Of a stretch of 64,000 nucleotides of DNA, positions 41,653-52,171 are shown piece after piece (the first letter of the stretch is position 1; each line of letters begins with the position of its first letter). The position numbers and the translations under genes were made by a program. The notes under the pieces were generated by a model. That model had not been told where the DNA came from. It did not search any database and worked only from the letters and a program-made list of their open reading frames with translations. Source of the DNA: Streptomyces shenzhenensis (lineage in GTDB: Bacteria; Actinomycetota; Actinomycetes; Streptomycetales; Streptomycetaceae); contig NZ_PENI01000001.1 in assembly GCF_003688995.1 (NCBI RefSeq), positions 186,001-250,000 on the forward strand. The letters run 5' to 3'.

Positions 41653-42584
41653 GACTGCTTGGCCTCCTCGGCCTCCGTGATGGCGACGAAGGCCTGCTCA
41701 AGTCCGAGCCCGGTGACTTCGAGGTTGCGGGGGCGCACGCCGAGTCCGTACAGGGCGTGCACGGTGGCGTCGGCGTCGGTGGACCGGATGCGGACGGTCC
41801 GGCCGCTGACGTCGATCGAGGCGAGGAAGGGCAGGGCGTGCAGGGCGGCCCGGTCGATGTCGCCCGCGAGGTCGAAGGAGATCCGGCGGGCGCCCGCCCT
41901 CGCCTTGATCTCGGCGGCGGTGCCGTCGGCGAGGAGCCTGCCGCGGTGCAGCACGAGTACCCGGTCGGCGATCGCGTCGGCCTCTTCGAGGTAGTGGGTG
42001 GCGAACAGCACGGTACGGCCCCGGTCGGCCTGCTCACGCAGGGTGGCCCAGAACGCCCGGCGGGCGGAGACGTCCATGCCGGTGGTGGGCTCGTCGAGGA
42101 CGATCAGGTCGCTGTCGCCTGCGGTGGCGAGGGCGAAGCGGACACGCTGGGCCTGGCCGCCGGAGAGCTTGTCGACCTTGCGGTCGGCGATCCCGGTGAG
42201 CCCGGCGCGGGCCAGCACGTCGGCGACGGGGTACGGCCGCGGGTGCAGCGCGCAGCCGAGCCTGACCAGTTCGGCGACGGTCACCTCGTCCGTCAGCCCG
42301 CCGGACTGCAGCATGGCGCCCACCCGGCCGGCCACGATCGCCTCGCGCGGGCCGGTGCCGAAGACGCGGACCGTGCCGCTGTCGGGCCGCTTGAGGCCGA
42401 GCAGCAGGTCCAGGGTGGTGGACTTGCCGGCCCCGTTGGGCCCGAGCAGGGCCACGGTCTCCCCCGGGCGGAGCGCGAGCGAGAGCCCGTCCACGGCCCG
42501 CACGCGCCCGTACACCTTGCTCACGTGTTCGAACCCGACCACGGGGGTGGTGGCCGGTGCCGCTGTCGTCGTCATGGCGTTCAT
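41649..42584 (-). CDS. ABC transporter ATPase, drug/lantibiotic export type
   Basis: A 311-residue ATPase. Walker A is GPNGAGKST near 48, the signature LSGGQAQRVRFAL near 145 and Walker B LIVLDEPTTGMD near 165, followed by the switch His in FATHYLEEADAIA. The C-terminal extension of 80 residues (RRISFDLAGDIDRAALHALPF) is typical of DrrA/CcmA-like exporters. I started at ATG 42584 (MNAMTTT); ATG 42575 is equally possible and neither has a clear ribosome site. It is the first gene of the exporter-kinase-regulator operon, a resistance-type arrangement. Confidence 0.93.
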   Translation of the reverse strand: MNAMTTTAAPATTPVVGFEHVSKVYGRVRAVDGLSLALRPGETVALLGPNGAGKSTTLDLLLGLKRPDSGTVRVFGTGPREAIVAGRVGAMLQSGGLTDEVTVAELVRLGCALHPRPYPVADVLARAGLTGIADRKVDKLSGGQAQRVRFALATAGDSDLIVLDEPTTGMDVSARRAFWATLREQADRGRTVLFATHYLEEADAIADRVLVLHRGRLLADGTAAEIKARAGARRISFDLAGDIDRAALHALPFLASIDVSGRTVRIRSTDADATVHALYGLGVRPRNLEVTGLGLEQAFVAITEAEEAKQS

Positions 42585-42767
42585 GGTGACGGCGCGGGCC
42601 GGGGGCACGGCAGTGCCGGCCGTCCCGAGTGCCGGATGACAGATGTCATGTCCGTACCGGCACGGGGCGGCACCCCACGGCCCCGTGCCGCATCGCATGT
42701 CCGGGACGGTGTGCGGCCCGGGAGGGCTCGTCCACGGGGGCTGGCCCTCCTGCGGGACGGCCGGGCG

Positions 42768-44996
42768 TCAGTTCGGGTTGGTGTCGATGACTCCGATGCG
42801 CTCCGCCTGCGTCGTACCGCGCAGAGCCTTGCGCAGCGCGGCGACGACGTCCTGCGGCTGGACACCGCGCTTTCCGGTGGCGGTCTCGATCTGCACACCG
42901 TCGAAGGTGCTGCCGTACGCCTTCTTGAGCGCGTCGAGGTCGTACGTGTCGACGAGCTTGCCGCCGACGGCCTTGACGCCGAGGATCTTCGGCAGGGACA
43001 GCGGGCCGAACGGGATGCTGTGCGCCGCGTCGGTCTGCACGGTGACGATGTCGGACATCGCGGGCTCGGCGAACTCCTTCATCATCCGGTCGACCTCGGC
43101 GTTCGAGATCGTCGGCTGCTGGGCCGTGGTGGGCACGGTCACCGGGGCCGCCGAGCCGGTCTCCACCAGGGTGCGGTAGGCCTGTTCGACGGCCCGTACG
43201 GACTGGCCGGCGTCGATGCCCTTGCCCGCCTTGCCGTAGACGGCGACGGCCTTGCCGGACTCGAACTTGATCGTGCCCTCGGTGACCGAGCCGGAGTCGC
43301 CGCCGGCCTCCGCCAGGGCGGCCTGGAGCTTCTCCTCGTCGACCGGCATCGCCGGTTCGACCTCGCGCTTCTGGCCGAACAGGGAGCCGACCACGGACAC
43401 CGGGTTGTAGTCGCTCCGCGCGGCCGTGCCCACCGTGGCCTGGAAGTCGAACTGGAGGCCCGCCTTGTCCGGTGCCAGGGAGACCGACGTGCCGTCCACC
43501 GACAGCTTCAGCGGCTTGCCGGTCCGGCTGCCGAACGCGTCGTCGAGCTTCTTGACGGCGTCGTCGCGGGTGCCGCCGCCGATGTCGACGCCGAGCACGG
43601 TGGTGCCCTTGGGCACGTCGGAGTGGTTCATCAGCAGCCCGGCGCCGTAGACACCGGCGCCGAGGAAGACGACGACGCCGCCGAGCAGCACCAGTTTGCT
43701 GCGGCCCTTCTTCTTCGGCTTGGCCTTCGGCACGTTCTGCGCGACCGGCTCGGGCAGCTTCGGGGCGGTGTGCGGCACCGGTCCCTCGGGCGTGCCCGGC
43801 GCGAACGCGGCGTCGGGGCCGGGCGGGACGACCGGGATGCCGCTGGTGAGGGTGTGTCCTGAGACGTTGTCGAGCGGGGCGCCGTAGCCGGAATCGGCCG
43901 GTTCCGGGACCTGCTTCTGCGGGGTGAGGACCGCGGTGTCGTCGCTGAGCCCGCCGCCGGGGCCGTGGTGCGCGCCGGCGCCGGGCCGGACGCCGGGGCC
44001 GCCCGGGCCGGGGTGGCCGCCGGGAGCGACGCCGTTCGGGCCGTCGAAGGGCTCGCCCCCCGCCAGGCCGTGGTCGCCGCGGCCGGCCGGGCGCGCGGCC
44101 GCCGGTGGCACCATCGGCCCGTCCCCGGTGACCGGTCCGCTGGTCGGCCCGGCGGGCCCGCCCGGTCCTGGCAGTCCCCCGGGGCCGCCGGGTCCGCCCT
44201 GGCCGCCCTGTCCGTGGGTGCCGTCGAGGCCGCCTGGCCCGTGCTCCGGGAAGTACGGCAGGTCGTCGTGGCGGGGCTCGCCCGCGCCGTCCGGGCCGGG
44301 CCGCGGGCCGCCGCCCAGCGGGCCGGAGGCGAGCGCCTCGGTCACGTCGAAGGAGCCGGTGCCGCCGCCGTGTCCGGGGGCGACGGGTCCGCCGGTGGCA
44401 CCGCCGGGCAGCCCCGCCCCGTTCGTGCCGCCACCGCCGGGCCGGGGGCCGCCCGGCACGCTCATGGCGCCGACGATGCCGCCGGGCCGGCCGCCGCCAC
44501 CGGGCCGCGGCGCGCCGGGCGTGCCCGGGGCCGCCGCGCCGCCGGCCGCCGAAGCGCCGGGCGCCGCGGCCCCGTTGGCGCCGCCGCCCGGACCGCCTTT
44601 GGCCGGGCCGGACTTGCGGGGGGCGAACCAGTCGCTCGCCTTCTCCTTTCCCGCGACCGCGGGGGCGGGTTCGGCCGGGGCCGCGCCGGGGCCGGCGAAC
44701 GGCTGGACGGGAGTGGGCTGCGCGTCGGCGCCGGGGCCCTCGGCGGGGCTCTCGGCGTCCGCGACGGGCGTGCGCACGACGACCGGCGGGATGGGCCGCG
44801 ATCCGGGGATGTTGATCCGGATCCGGGTCGTCAGCGTGGTCTCGGTCTTGCGCTCCTCCGGCTGCGTGGCCGAACGGCCCGCGTCCGCGCCGCCGTCGGC
44901 TGCCATGGGGGTTCCGTACGGCGGTGTGCCCGAGGGGTATGCGGCTCCGCCGCGCCCGTCGGGCCCGGAGGACGGAGTGTCAGTTTCACGACTCAA
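42768..44996 (-). CDS. single-pass membrane protein with collagen-like Gly/Pro-rich region and PG_binding_4-type domain
   Basis: A 742-residue membrane protein. Residues 1-430 are disordered and very rich in Gly and Pro, with collagen-like G-x-y runs (GGPGGPGGLPGPGGPAGP). A basic stretch KAKPKKKGRSK precedes one membrane helix (LVLLGGVVVFLGAGVYGAGLL, about 435-457). Outside lies a domain like the YoaR/PG_binding_4 family: GTTVLGVDIGGGTRDDAVKKL, KLSVDGTSVSLAPDKAGLQFD and TIKFESGKAVAVYGKAGKGID. No VanW domain follows, as it would in full-length relatives. The start is TTG 44996 with GGGAGAA seven bases upstream. A cell-wall role is inferred. Confidence 0.85.
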   Translation of the reverse strand: MSRETDTPSSGPDGRGGAAYPSGTPPYGTPMAADGGADAGRSATQPEERKTETTLTTRIRINIPGSRPIPPVVVRTPVADAESPAEGPGADAQPTPVQPFAGPGAAPAEPAPAVAGKEKASDWFAPRKSGPAKGGPGGGANGAAAPGASAAGGAAAPGTPGAPRPGGGGRPGGIVGAMSVPGGPRPGGGGTNGAGLPGGATGGPVAPGHGGGTGSFDVTEALASGPLGGGPRPGPDGAGEPRHDDLPYFPEHGPGGLDGTHGQGGQGGPGGPGGLPGPGGPAGPTSGPVTGDGPMVPPAAARPAGRGDHGLAGGEPFDGPNGVAPGGHPGPGGPGVRPGAGAHHGPGGGLSDDTAVLTPQKQVPEPADSGYGAPLDNVSGHTLTSGIPVVPPGPDAAFAPGTPEGPVPHTAPKLPEPVAQNVPKAKPKKKGRSKLVLLGGVVVFLGAGVYGAGLLMNHSDVPKGTTVLGVDIGGGTRDDAVKKLDDAFGSRTGKPLKLSVDGTSVSLAPDKAGLQFDFQATVGTAARSDYNPVSVVGSLFGQKREVEPAMPVDEEKLQAALAEAGGDSGSVTEGTIKFESGKAVAVYGKAGKGIDAGQSVRAVEQAYRTLVETGSAAPVTVPTTAQQPTISNAEVDRMMKEFAEPAMSDIVTVQTDAAHSIPFGPLSLPKILGVKAVGGKLVDTYDLDALKKAYGSTFDGVQIETATGKRGVQPQDVVAALRKALRGTTQAERIGVIDTNPN

Positions 44997-45191
44997 GACA
45001 GGTTCTCCCGGTTGGCTCCACCGCCCATGACAACCTCAGTGTGGGGGTCCCCCCGGCACGAGCGGAGTCGAGTGCTTGGGGAAGGCTCGGCGGCGCGCAC
45101 CACCATACTGTCCGCTTCGGGCGCGTATCCCATGACCACCGGGGAAACCCGCACCGGACTCGCACGTGCGCCGCGCGGCGAAAGCGGTACG

Positions 45192-45617
45192 TCACTTGCC
45201 AAGTCGGACGCTGTCACCGTCCGGTTGCCGCCCCGGCCCAAGCGTGGCGCAGATCACAGCGGCGGCCATCCCGCCGAGCAGGAAGAGATACGAGCCGATC
45301 CCGGCGCCGAACAGGAAGTCCCCTTCCGGACGGCTTGCGGTGAGCAGCATGACGGCGACGACCCAGCCGGCGGCGGGCGCGACCGCGCCGCCGCGGGTGC
45401 CGGTGGCGCGTGCCCCGCCGAGGAACAGCCCCGCGGCGCCCGCCAGCGCGAGCAGCAGCCCGCCCGGGAACCAGCCGCTCTGCACCAGTGCCCCGGCCAG
45501 CGCGGCCACGACACCGAGCACGAGCAGCCCGGCGTAGGCCGCGATCCGCCCGGCGGAGGGGCGGTGCAGCGGCTGGGCGAGCAGCGGTCCGTGTCGTTCC
45601 CGGCCCGTTCCGCTCAT
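45192..45617 (-). CDS. DUF6113-like small membrane protein
   Basis: A 141-residue integral membrane protein with four hydrophobic helices: [53 protein letters not shown] and [19 protein letters not shown]. It resembles the DUF6113 family found next to mshB in Streptomyces. ATG 45617 overlaps the mshB stop by ATGA, so translation is coupled to mycothiol synthesis. Function is unknown; the coupling may be only organisational. Confidence 0.85.
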   Translation of the reverse strand: MSGTGRERHGPLLAQPLHRPSAGRIAAYAGLLVLGVVAALAGALVQSGWFPGGLLLALAGAAGLFLGGARATGTRGGAVAPAAGWVVAVMLLTASRPEGDFLFGAGIGSYLFLLGGMAAAVICATLGPGRQPDGDSVRLGK

Positions 45618-46477
45618 GACGCCTCCTCGGGGGCGAGCCCGGCGAACAGATCGGTCTCGCGCGTGTCCGGCCGGGGGCCGCGCACCAACTCGTAGTGCTC
45701 CGTGGTGAACAGCGGCTGCGCCTGTTCGTTGGAGAGCGCGAACCAGGGCTCGGCCACCTCGATCTGGGTGGCGTGGGCACGCATCGCGGCGGCCTTGGCC
45801 GCGGCGTGCGCGGTGCCGTCGACCGCGGTGGTGATCCGGTCGTCGTCCACCACGCCCGGCAGGTCGTCGACGGAGCCGCTCCGGGCGAAGGGGAGGCCGG
45901 GCAGCTCGGTCCTGAGCCGGGCGAAGGCGGCCTCGGCGACGGAGCGCGGGATGCGGTTCCAGTAGACCTTGGGGACGCTCCAGCCGGCGTCGGCGGCCAG
46001 TTCGACGGCGCGCATGGCGACGCGGTGGGCCTGGATGTGGTCCGGGTGCCCGTAGCCGCCGTTGTCGTCGTAGGTGACCAGGACCTGGGGGCGCACCTCG
46101 GTCACGACCTCGGCCAGCCGGCCGGCGGCCTCGTCGAGGTCGGCCTGCCAGAAGCAGTCGGGGGCGTCGTTGTCGGGCAGGCCCATCATCCCGGAGTCGC
46201 CGTAGCGGCCGGCGCCGCCGAGCAGCCGGACGTCCGTGACGCCCAGCTCGCCCAGGGCGGACCGCAGTTCGGTCAGCCGGTGCGCGCCGAGGGCGGCCCC
46301 GGTCAGATGCCGCAGCCGGGGCGGAATGACCTCGCCCCGCTCCCCCAGGGTGCAGGTCACCAGCGTCACCTGCGCTCCCTGGGTCGCGTACCGGGCCATG
46401 GTCGCGCCGTTGTTGATCGACTCGTCGTCCGGGTGCGCGTGCACCAGGAGCAGACGGCGGGATGGCTGTTCCGTCAT
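45614..46477 (-). CDS. mshB: MshB, GlcNAc-Ins deacetylase of mycothiol synthesis
   Basis: A 287-residue zinc deacetylase of the LmbE/PIG-L family that makes GlcN-inositol for mycothiol. The metal site is in HAHPDDE (His 15, Asp 18) and GHPDH (His 147). Other features are [22 protein letters not shown] and the catalytic base region [10 protein letters not shown]. The C-terminal part ([22 protein letters not shown]) matches MshB rather than the Mca amidase as far as I can judge by eye. ATG 46477 is chosen over GTG 46486. The DUF6113-like gene follows by overlap. Confidence 0.93.
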   Translation of the reverse strand: MTEQPSRRLLLVHAHPDDESINNGATMARYATQGAQVTLVTCTLGERGEVIPPRLRHLTGAALGAHRLTELRSALGELGVTDVRLLGGAGRYGDSGMMGLPDNDAPDCFWQADLDEAAGRLAEVVTEVRPQVLVTYDDNGGYGHPDHIQAHRVAMRAVELAADAGWSVPKVYWNRIPRSVAEAAFARLRTELPGLPFARSGSVDDLPGVVDDDRITTAVDGTAHAAAKAAAMRAHATQIEVAEPWFALSNEQAQPLFTTEHYELVRGPRPDTRETDLFAGLAPEEAS

Positions 46478-46534
46478 GCACCCCACCCTACGCAGCCGCG
46501 CCGGCGGTGCCGGGCGGCCCGGGTGGGAGGCGGG

Positions 46535-46729
46535 TCAGAACTTGATGCCGCCGATCATGCTGGCGACGTTCGTCGTCAGCTCGCTGATCGTGGGCGCGAT
46601 GGTGGAGGAGGCGAGATAGAAGCCGAGCAGGATGCAGACGGCCGCATGGCCGCCCTTCAGTCCTGACTTCTTGATCAGCAGGAAGACGATGACCGCCAGC
46701 AGCACCACCGCCGAAATCGAAAGTGCCAC
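46535..46729 (-). CDS. small integral membrane protein (64 aa)
   Basis: A 64-residue protein with two helices: ALSISAVVLLAVIVFLLIKK and AAVCILLGFYLASSTIAPTI. A nearly identical small protein is common in Streptomyces. The GTG at 46729 has a strong GGAGGTGA ribosome site. It lies upstream of mshB on the same strand with a 58-bp gap, so cotranscription is possible. Function unknown. Confidence 0.8.
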   Translation of the reverse strand: MALSISAVVLLAVIVFLLIKKSGLKGGHAAVCILLGFYLASSTIAPTISELTTNVASMIGGIKF

Positions 46730-46930
46730 GGCGGCTCACCTCCAAGGATCCCAGGGACGCGGGGGGTTCGGACTATGGGGGGTGTGGATCAGTTGTAGCG
46801 CAGAACAGCAAACCCATGCGGAAGCCAGCAGGTTCATACCCACTCAGCGATAGTGATCATAACTATCCGTGCTCGCGCATCCGTCGGCGCACGGCCGCAC
46901 AAGGGGGCGCATGGCCAATATGGTCGAGGC

Positions 46931-49042
46931 ATGACGACCGAGCCTGACTCCTTCCCCCGACGGCACGCCCGGACCCAGCGGTTCACCCTCGGCGCGCCGC
47001 GCGCCTTCACCGTGGCGCCCGACGGATCCCGTGTCGTGTTCCTTCGCTCACATTCCGGTACGGACCGGGCCAACTCCCTGTGGGTGCTCGACACGGCGGA
47101 CGGCCGGGAGCGCCTTGCGGCCGACCCGCGTGCCCTGCTGGGCGGCGCCGCCGAGCACCTGTCGCCCGAGGAACGGGCGCGCCGCGAGCGCAGCCGCGAG
47201 GGCGGGGCCGGCATCGTCGGCTATGCCACCGACACGGCCCTGGAGTTGGCCTCTTTCGCGTTGTCAGGGCGGCTTTTCACGGCGGAGCTGCGGGCCGGAA
47301 CGGCGCGTGAACTCCCGGTGCCCGGGCCGGTGATCGACCCCCGTCCCGCCCCCGACGGACGGCATGTCGCCTATGTGGCGCGGGGCGCGCTGCGGGTGGT
47401 GGACGCCGCGGGCGAGCAGGACCGGGCGCTGGCGGAGCCGGAATCGGAGGGGGTCGGCTACGGGCTGGCCGAGTTCGTGGCGGCCGAGGAGATGGGGCGG
47501 GCGCGGGGCTTCTGGTGGGCGCCGGAGGGGGACCGGCTGCTCGTGGCGCGCGTGGACGACACGCCGGTGCAGCGGTGGTGGATCGCGGATCCCGCCCGGC
47601 CGGAACGTGAGCCACACCACGTCGGCTATCCGGCGGCGGGCACCGCGAACGCGGACGTACGGCTGTTCGTGATCGGTCTGGACGGGGCGCGCACGGAGGT
47701 CGTCTGGGACCGGGAGCGCTATCCGTATCTGGCTCGTGTGCACTGGTCAGAGGCGGGTGCGCCGCTGCTCCTGGTGCAGCCGCGGGACCAGCGCAGCCAG
47801 CTGTTCCTTGCCGTCGACCCGGAGTCGGGTGCGACCCGGATGGTGCACGCCGACGAAGATCCAACATGGCTTGAACTTTTCCCTGGGGTGCCCTGCTGGA
47901 GCCCGTCGGGACAGCTCGTCCGGATCGCCGACGAAGGCGGCGCGCGGGTGCTCGCGGTGGGTGAACGTCCCCTGACGGGTGCCCAGTTGCACATCCGTGC
48001 GATGCTCGACGTCGGCGCCGACGACGTGCTGGTCTCGGCCTCGGCCGGCGAGGAGGCCGAGGCGGCCGAAATCGGCGAGGTGCATGTCTACCGGGTGAAC
48101 GAGCTGGGCGTGGAGCGGGTGTCCCGGGAGCCCGGTGTGCACACGGCGGTGCGCGCCGGCGGCGTGACGGTGCTGGTCTCGACCACGCTCGACCGGCCGG
48201 GCGCCACGTGCCAGGTGCTGCGTGACGGAAAACCGTTGGCGACTGTCCGCTCGCACGCCGAAGACCCCGGTTTGTCCCCGCGCGTGACCCTCACCGAGGG
48301 GGGCGCACGCCGAATTCCGTGCGCCGTACTTATGCCACGGGACTACCCCTCCGACACGCTCCTGCCCGTGCTCCTCGATCCCTACGGCGGACCGCACGGA
48401 CCGCGCGTGGTCGCCGCGCACAACGCGCATCTGACCTCGCAGTGGTTCGCCGACCAGGGCTTCGCGGTGCTCGTCGCCGACGGCCGCGGCACCCCCGGCC
48501 GCTCGCCGGCCTGGGAGAAGGCGGTGCACCGCGACTTCACCGTCTCCCTCGACGACCAGATCGAGGCGCTCCAGGACCTCGCCAAGACCCATCCGCTGGA
48601 CCTGAGCCGGGTGGCGATCCGCGGCTGGTCCTACGGCGGCTGGCTGGCCGCCCTCGCCGTGCTGCGCCGCCCGGACGTCTTCCACGCGGGCGTCGCGGGC
48701 GCCCCGGTCACCGACTGGCGGCTGTACGACACCCACTACACCGAGCGCTACCTCGGCGACCCGGTGCGGGACGCGGAGGCGTACGCCCGCAGTTCCCTCG
48801 TCACCGACGAGGGGCTCTCGGCGCCGGCCGAACCGCACCGCCCGCTGATGATCGTGCACGGGCTGGCCGACGACAACGTGGTGGTCGCGCACGCGCTGCG
48901 GCTGTCCTCCGCGCTGCTGGCCGCGGGCCGCCCGCACGAGGTGCTGCCGCTGTCCGGCGTCACCCATATGACCCCGCAGGAACAGGTCGCCGAGAACCTG
49001 CTGCTGCTCCAGGTGGACTTCCTCAAGCGCTCCCTGGCATAG
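46931..49042 (+). CDS. S9 family prolyl oligopeptidase (dipeptidyl-peptidase IV-like)
   Basis: A 703-residue serine peptidase. The N-terminal 430 residues form a beta-propeller like DPP IV (repeats with RVVFLRSHSG, HVAYVARG, FWWAPEGDRLLVARVDD). The C-terminal alpha/beta-hydrolase domain has Ser 567 in GWSYGGW, Asp 647 in HGLADDNV and His 679 in GVTHMTP. A Glu-Glu motif typical of DPP IV may be present in LAEFVAAEEMG near 180, which anchors the peptide N-terminus. No signal peptide is visible, so it is probably cytoplasmic. It is convergent with an Opp operon, so cleaving imported peptides is a reasonable inference. Confidence 0.93.
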   Translation: MTTEPDSFPRRHARTQRFTLGAPRAFTVAPDGSRVVFLRSHSGTDRANSLWVLDTADGRERLAADPRALLGGAAEHLSPEERARRERSREGGAGIVGYATDTALELASFALSGRLFTAELRAGTARELPVPGPVIDPRPAPDGRHVAYVARGALRVVDAAGEQDRALAEPESEGVGYGLAEFVAAEEMGRARGFWWAPEGDRLLVARVDDTPVQRWWIADPARPEREPHHVGYPAAGTANADVRLFVIGLDGARTEVVWDRERYPYLARVHWSEAGAPLLLVQPRDQRSQLFLAVDPESGATRMVHADEDPTWLELFPGVPCWSPSGQLVRIADEGGARVLAVGERPLTGAQLHIRAMLDVGADDVLVSASAGEEAEAAEIGEVHVYRVNELGVERVSREPGVHTAVRAGGVTVLVSTTLDRPGATCQVLRDGKPLATVRSHAEDPGLSPRVTLTEGGARRIPCAVLMPRDYPSDTLLPVLLDPYGGPHGPRVVAAHNAHLTSQWFADQGFAVLVADGRGTPGRSPAWEKAVHRDFTVSLDDQIEALQDLAKTHPLDLSRVAIRGWSYGGWLAALAVLRRPDVFHAGVAGAPVTDWRLYDTHYTERYLGDPVRDAEAYARSSLVTDEGLSAPAEPHRPLMIVHGLADDNVVVAHALRLSSALLAAGRPHEVLPLSGVTHMTPQEQVAENLLLLQVDFLKRSLA

Positions 49043-49149
49043 CCGGACAAACACCCGCGAACTGCTGTAACACGCAGGCAACTTCACGGAAGCGGTACCG
49101 ATATACGGACGCGGGACGCTGAACAGCGTACGGCCGTGCGGGTGCCGTA

Positions 49150-49170
49150 AACGGGCCGGGGTGCGCCATG

Positions 49171-49185
<15 letters not shown>
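49150..49185. terminator. bidirectional terminator overlapping the oppF-like 3' end
   Basis: A 13-bp perfect stem (ACGGGCCGGGGTG and complement), with one more A-T pair, and an 8-nt loop. It is 108 bp after the peptidase stop, and its right arm includes the last codons of the convergent ATPase gene. Confidence 0.78.
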
Positions 49186-50212
<1,027 letters not shown>

Positions 50213-50220
<8 letters not shown>

Positions 50221-51187
50221 CCAGGCACTCCCGCCAGAAGTGACAGGCGCTCCCGCGGTCCTCGTCCACGGCGTGCAGCGGGGGTTCGTCCGTCCGGCAC
50301 ACGTCCCGCGCCATCGGACAGCGCGGATGGAAGGCGCAGCCGGACGGGATGCGCATGAGGTTCGGCGGCAGGCCCTTGATCGCGTACAGCTCCCGGCCCT
50401 TGCGGTCCAGGCGCGGGATGGAGTCCAGCAGCCCCCGGGTGTAGGGGTGCGCCGGGGCCTTGTAGAGGGCGTGCACCGGGGCCGACTCGACGATCCGGCC
50501 CGCGTACATCACGGCGATCCTGTCGGCGACGTCCGCGACCACGCCCAGGTCGTGGGTGATCAGGACGAGCCCCATGGTGTACGCGCGCTGCAGCTCGGCC
50601 AGCAGATCCATGACCTGGGCCTGGACCGTGACGTCGAGCGCGGTGGTGGGCTCGTCGGCGATCACCAGGGCCGGCTCGAGGGCCAGTGCCATGGCGATCA
50701 TGATGCGCTGGCGCATGCCGCCGGAGAACTGGTGCGGATAGTCGCGCACGCGCTGCGCCGCGCCCGGGATGCGCACCCGCTCCATCAGCTCGACCGCCCT
50801 GGCCCGGGCGTCCCTCTTCGACATGCCGCGGTGCACCACGAACATCTCGCCGAGCTGGTCGCCCACGCTGAGCACCGGGTTGAGGGCGGACAGCGCGTCC
50901 TGGAAGATCATGGCCAGTTCGGCGCCGCGGACCCTGCGCCGCTCGTCCTCCTTCAGCTTCAGCAGATCACGGCCGCGGAAGAAGACCTCACCGGCGGTGA
51001 TCCGGCCGGGCGGCATGTCCAGGATCCCCAGCACGGCCTGCGCGGTCACCGACTTGCCGGAGCCCGACTCGCCGAGCACGGCCAGGGTCTCCCCCGCCGC
51101 CACCTGGCAGCTGACCCCGTTGACGGCCCGCGCGACGCCGTCCCGGGTCCTGAACTCCACGTGCAGGTCGCGCACTTCGAGCAGCAC
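50213..51187 (-). CDS. oligopeptide ABC transporter ATPase, OppD-like
   Basis: A 324-residue ATPase: Walker A GESGSGKS near 36, [11 protein letters not shown]-loop near 92, [16 protein letters not shown] near 148, [13 protein letters not shown]alker B near 168 and [11 protein letters not shown]. The C-terminal oligo/dipeptide motif is [15 protein letters not shown]. It works with the OppF-like protein as the motor dimer and with two permeases. The 6-bp gap to the OppC-like gene and the 8-bp overlap with the OppF-like gene show one operon. Confidence 0.95.
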
Positions 51188-51193
51188 GCCGGC

Positions 51194-52171
51194 TCACCTC
51201 AGCCTCGGGTCGAGGGCGTCGCGCACCGCGTCGCCGAGCATGATGAACGCCAGGACGGTGATCGCCAGGGCGCCGGAGGGCCACAGCAGCGCGTGCGGGG
51301 CGTTGCGGATGTACGGGGAGGCGGCGGAGATGTCGATCCCCCAGGAGACGCTGGGCGGCTTCAGGCCGACGCCGAGGTACGACAGGGTCGCCTCCAGCGC
51401 GATGTAGGTGCCGAGCGCGATGGTCGCCACCACGATCACCGGCGCGACCGCGTTGGGCGCGATGTGCCGCAGCAGGATGCGGGCCGGGGAGGCGCCGAGC
51501 GCCCGGGCGGCCTGTACGTAGTCGTTCTGCCGGGCGGTGATGACCGCGCCCCGCGCGATGCGGGAGATCTGCGGCCAGCCCAGCAGCACCATGAACCCGA
51601 CGACCGGCCAGACCGTGTTGCTGGTCACCACGGAGAGCAGCACGAGACCGCCGAGCACGACCGGGATCGCGAAGAACACATCGGTGAGGCGGGACAGGAC
51701 CGCGTCCCCCAGTCCGCCGAAGAACCCGGCGAGCCCGCCGAGGACCGAGCCGAGGACGGCCACCCCCAGCGTGGCGCAGACCCCGACCGTGACGGACGCC
51801 CGGGCGCCGTACACGGTCCGTGTGTAGACGTCGCAGCCCTGGCCGTCGAAGCCGAAGGGATGGCCGGGCTGGGAGCCCTCCTGGGCCTTGGCGAGGTCGC
51901 AGGTGAGGGGGTTGCCCGAGGTGATCAGCGAGGGCCACAGGGAGATCAGGACGAGGAAGAGGATCACCAGGGCGGAGCCCAGGAAGACCGGATTGCGGCG
52001 CAGGTCGCGCCAGGCGTCCGACCAGAGGCTGCGCGGCCTGCCCCGGGGGCCGGCGCCCCCGGGCCCGCCGGGCGTCCGCTCCAGCGTGGCCGCCTCGGCG
52101 GCGGCGAGGTCCATCGCGCCGCCCATGCCGGCGGCGGAGACGGCACCGTCGGGCTCGTGCTGCTCAGGCAT
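51194..52171 (-). CDS. oligopeptide ABC transporter permease, OppC-like
   Basis: A 325-residue membrane protein with a disordered cytoplasmic N-terminus (about 50 residues) and six helices. It has the OppC N-terminal domain FLGSALVILFLVLISLWPSL and the EAA loop ARALGASPARILLRHIAPNA (about 230), then VATIALGTYIALEATLSYLG. It pairs with the OppB-like protein to form the channel. The start overlaps the stop of the OppB-like gene by 8 bp. Confidence 0.94.
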   Translation of the reverse strand: MPEQHEPDGAVSAAGMGGAMDLAAAEAATLERTPGGPGGAGPRGRPRSLWSDAWRDLRRNPVFLGSALVILFLVLISLWPSLITSGNPLTCDLAKAQEGSQPGHPFGFDGQGCDVYTRTVYGARASVTVGVCATLGVAVLGSVLGGLAGFFGGLGDAVLSRLTDVFFAIPVVLGGLVLLSVVTSNTVWPVVGFMVLLGWPQISRIARGAVITARQNDYVQAARALGASPARILLRHIAPNAVAPVIVVATIALGTYIALEATLSYLGVGLKPPSVSWGIDISAASPYIRNAPHALLWPSGALAITVLAFIMLGDAVRDALDPRLR

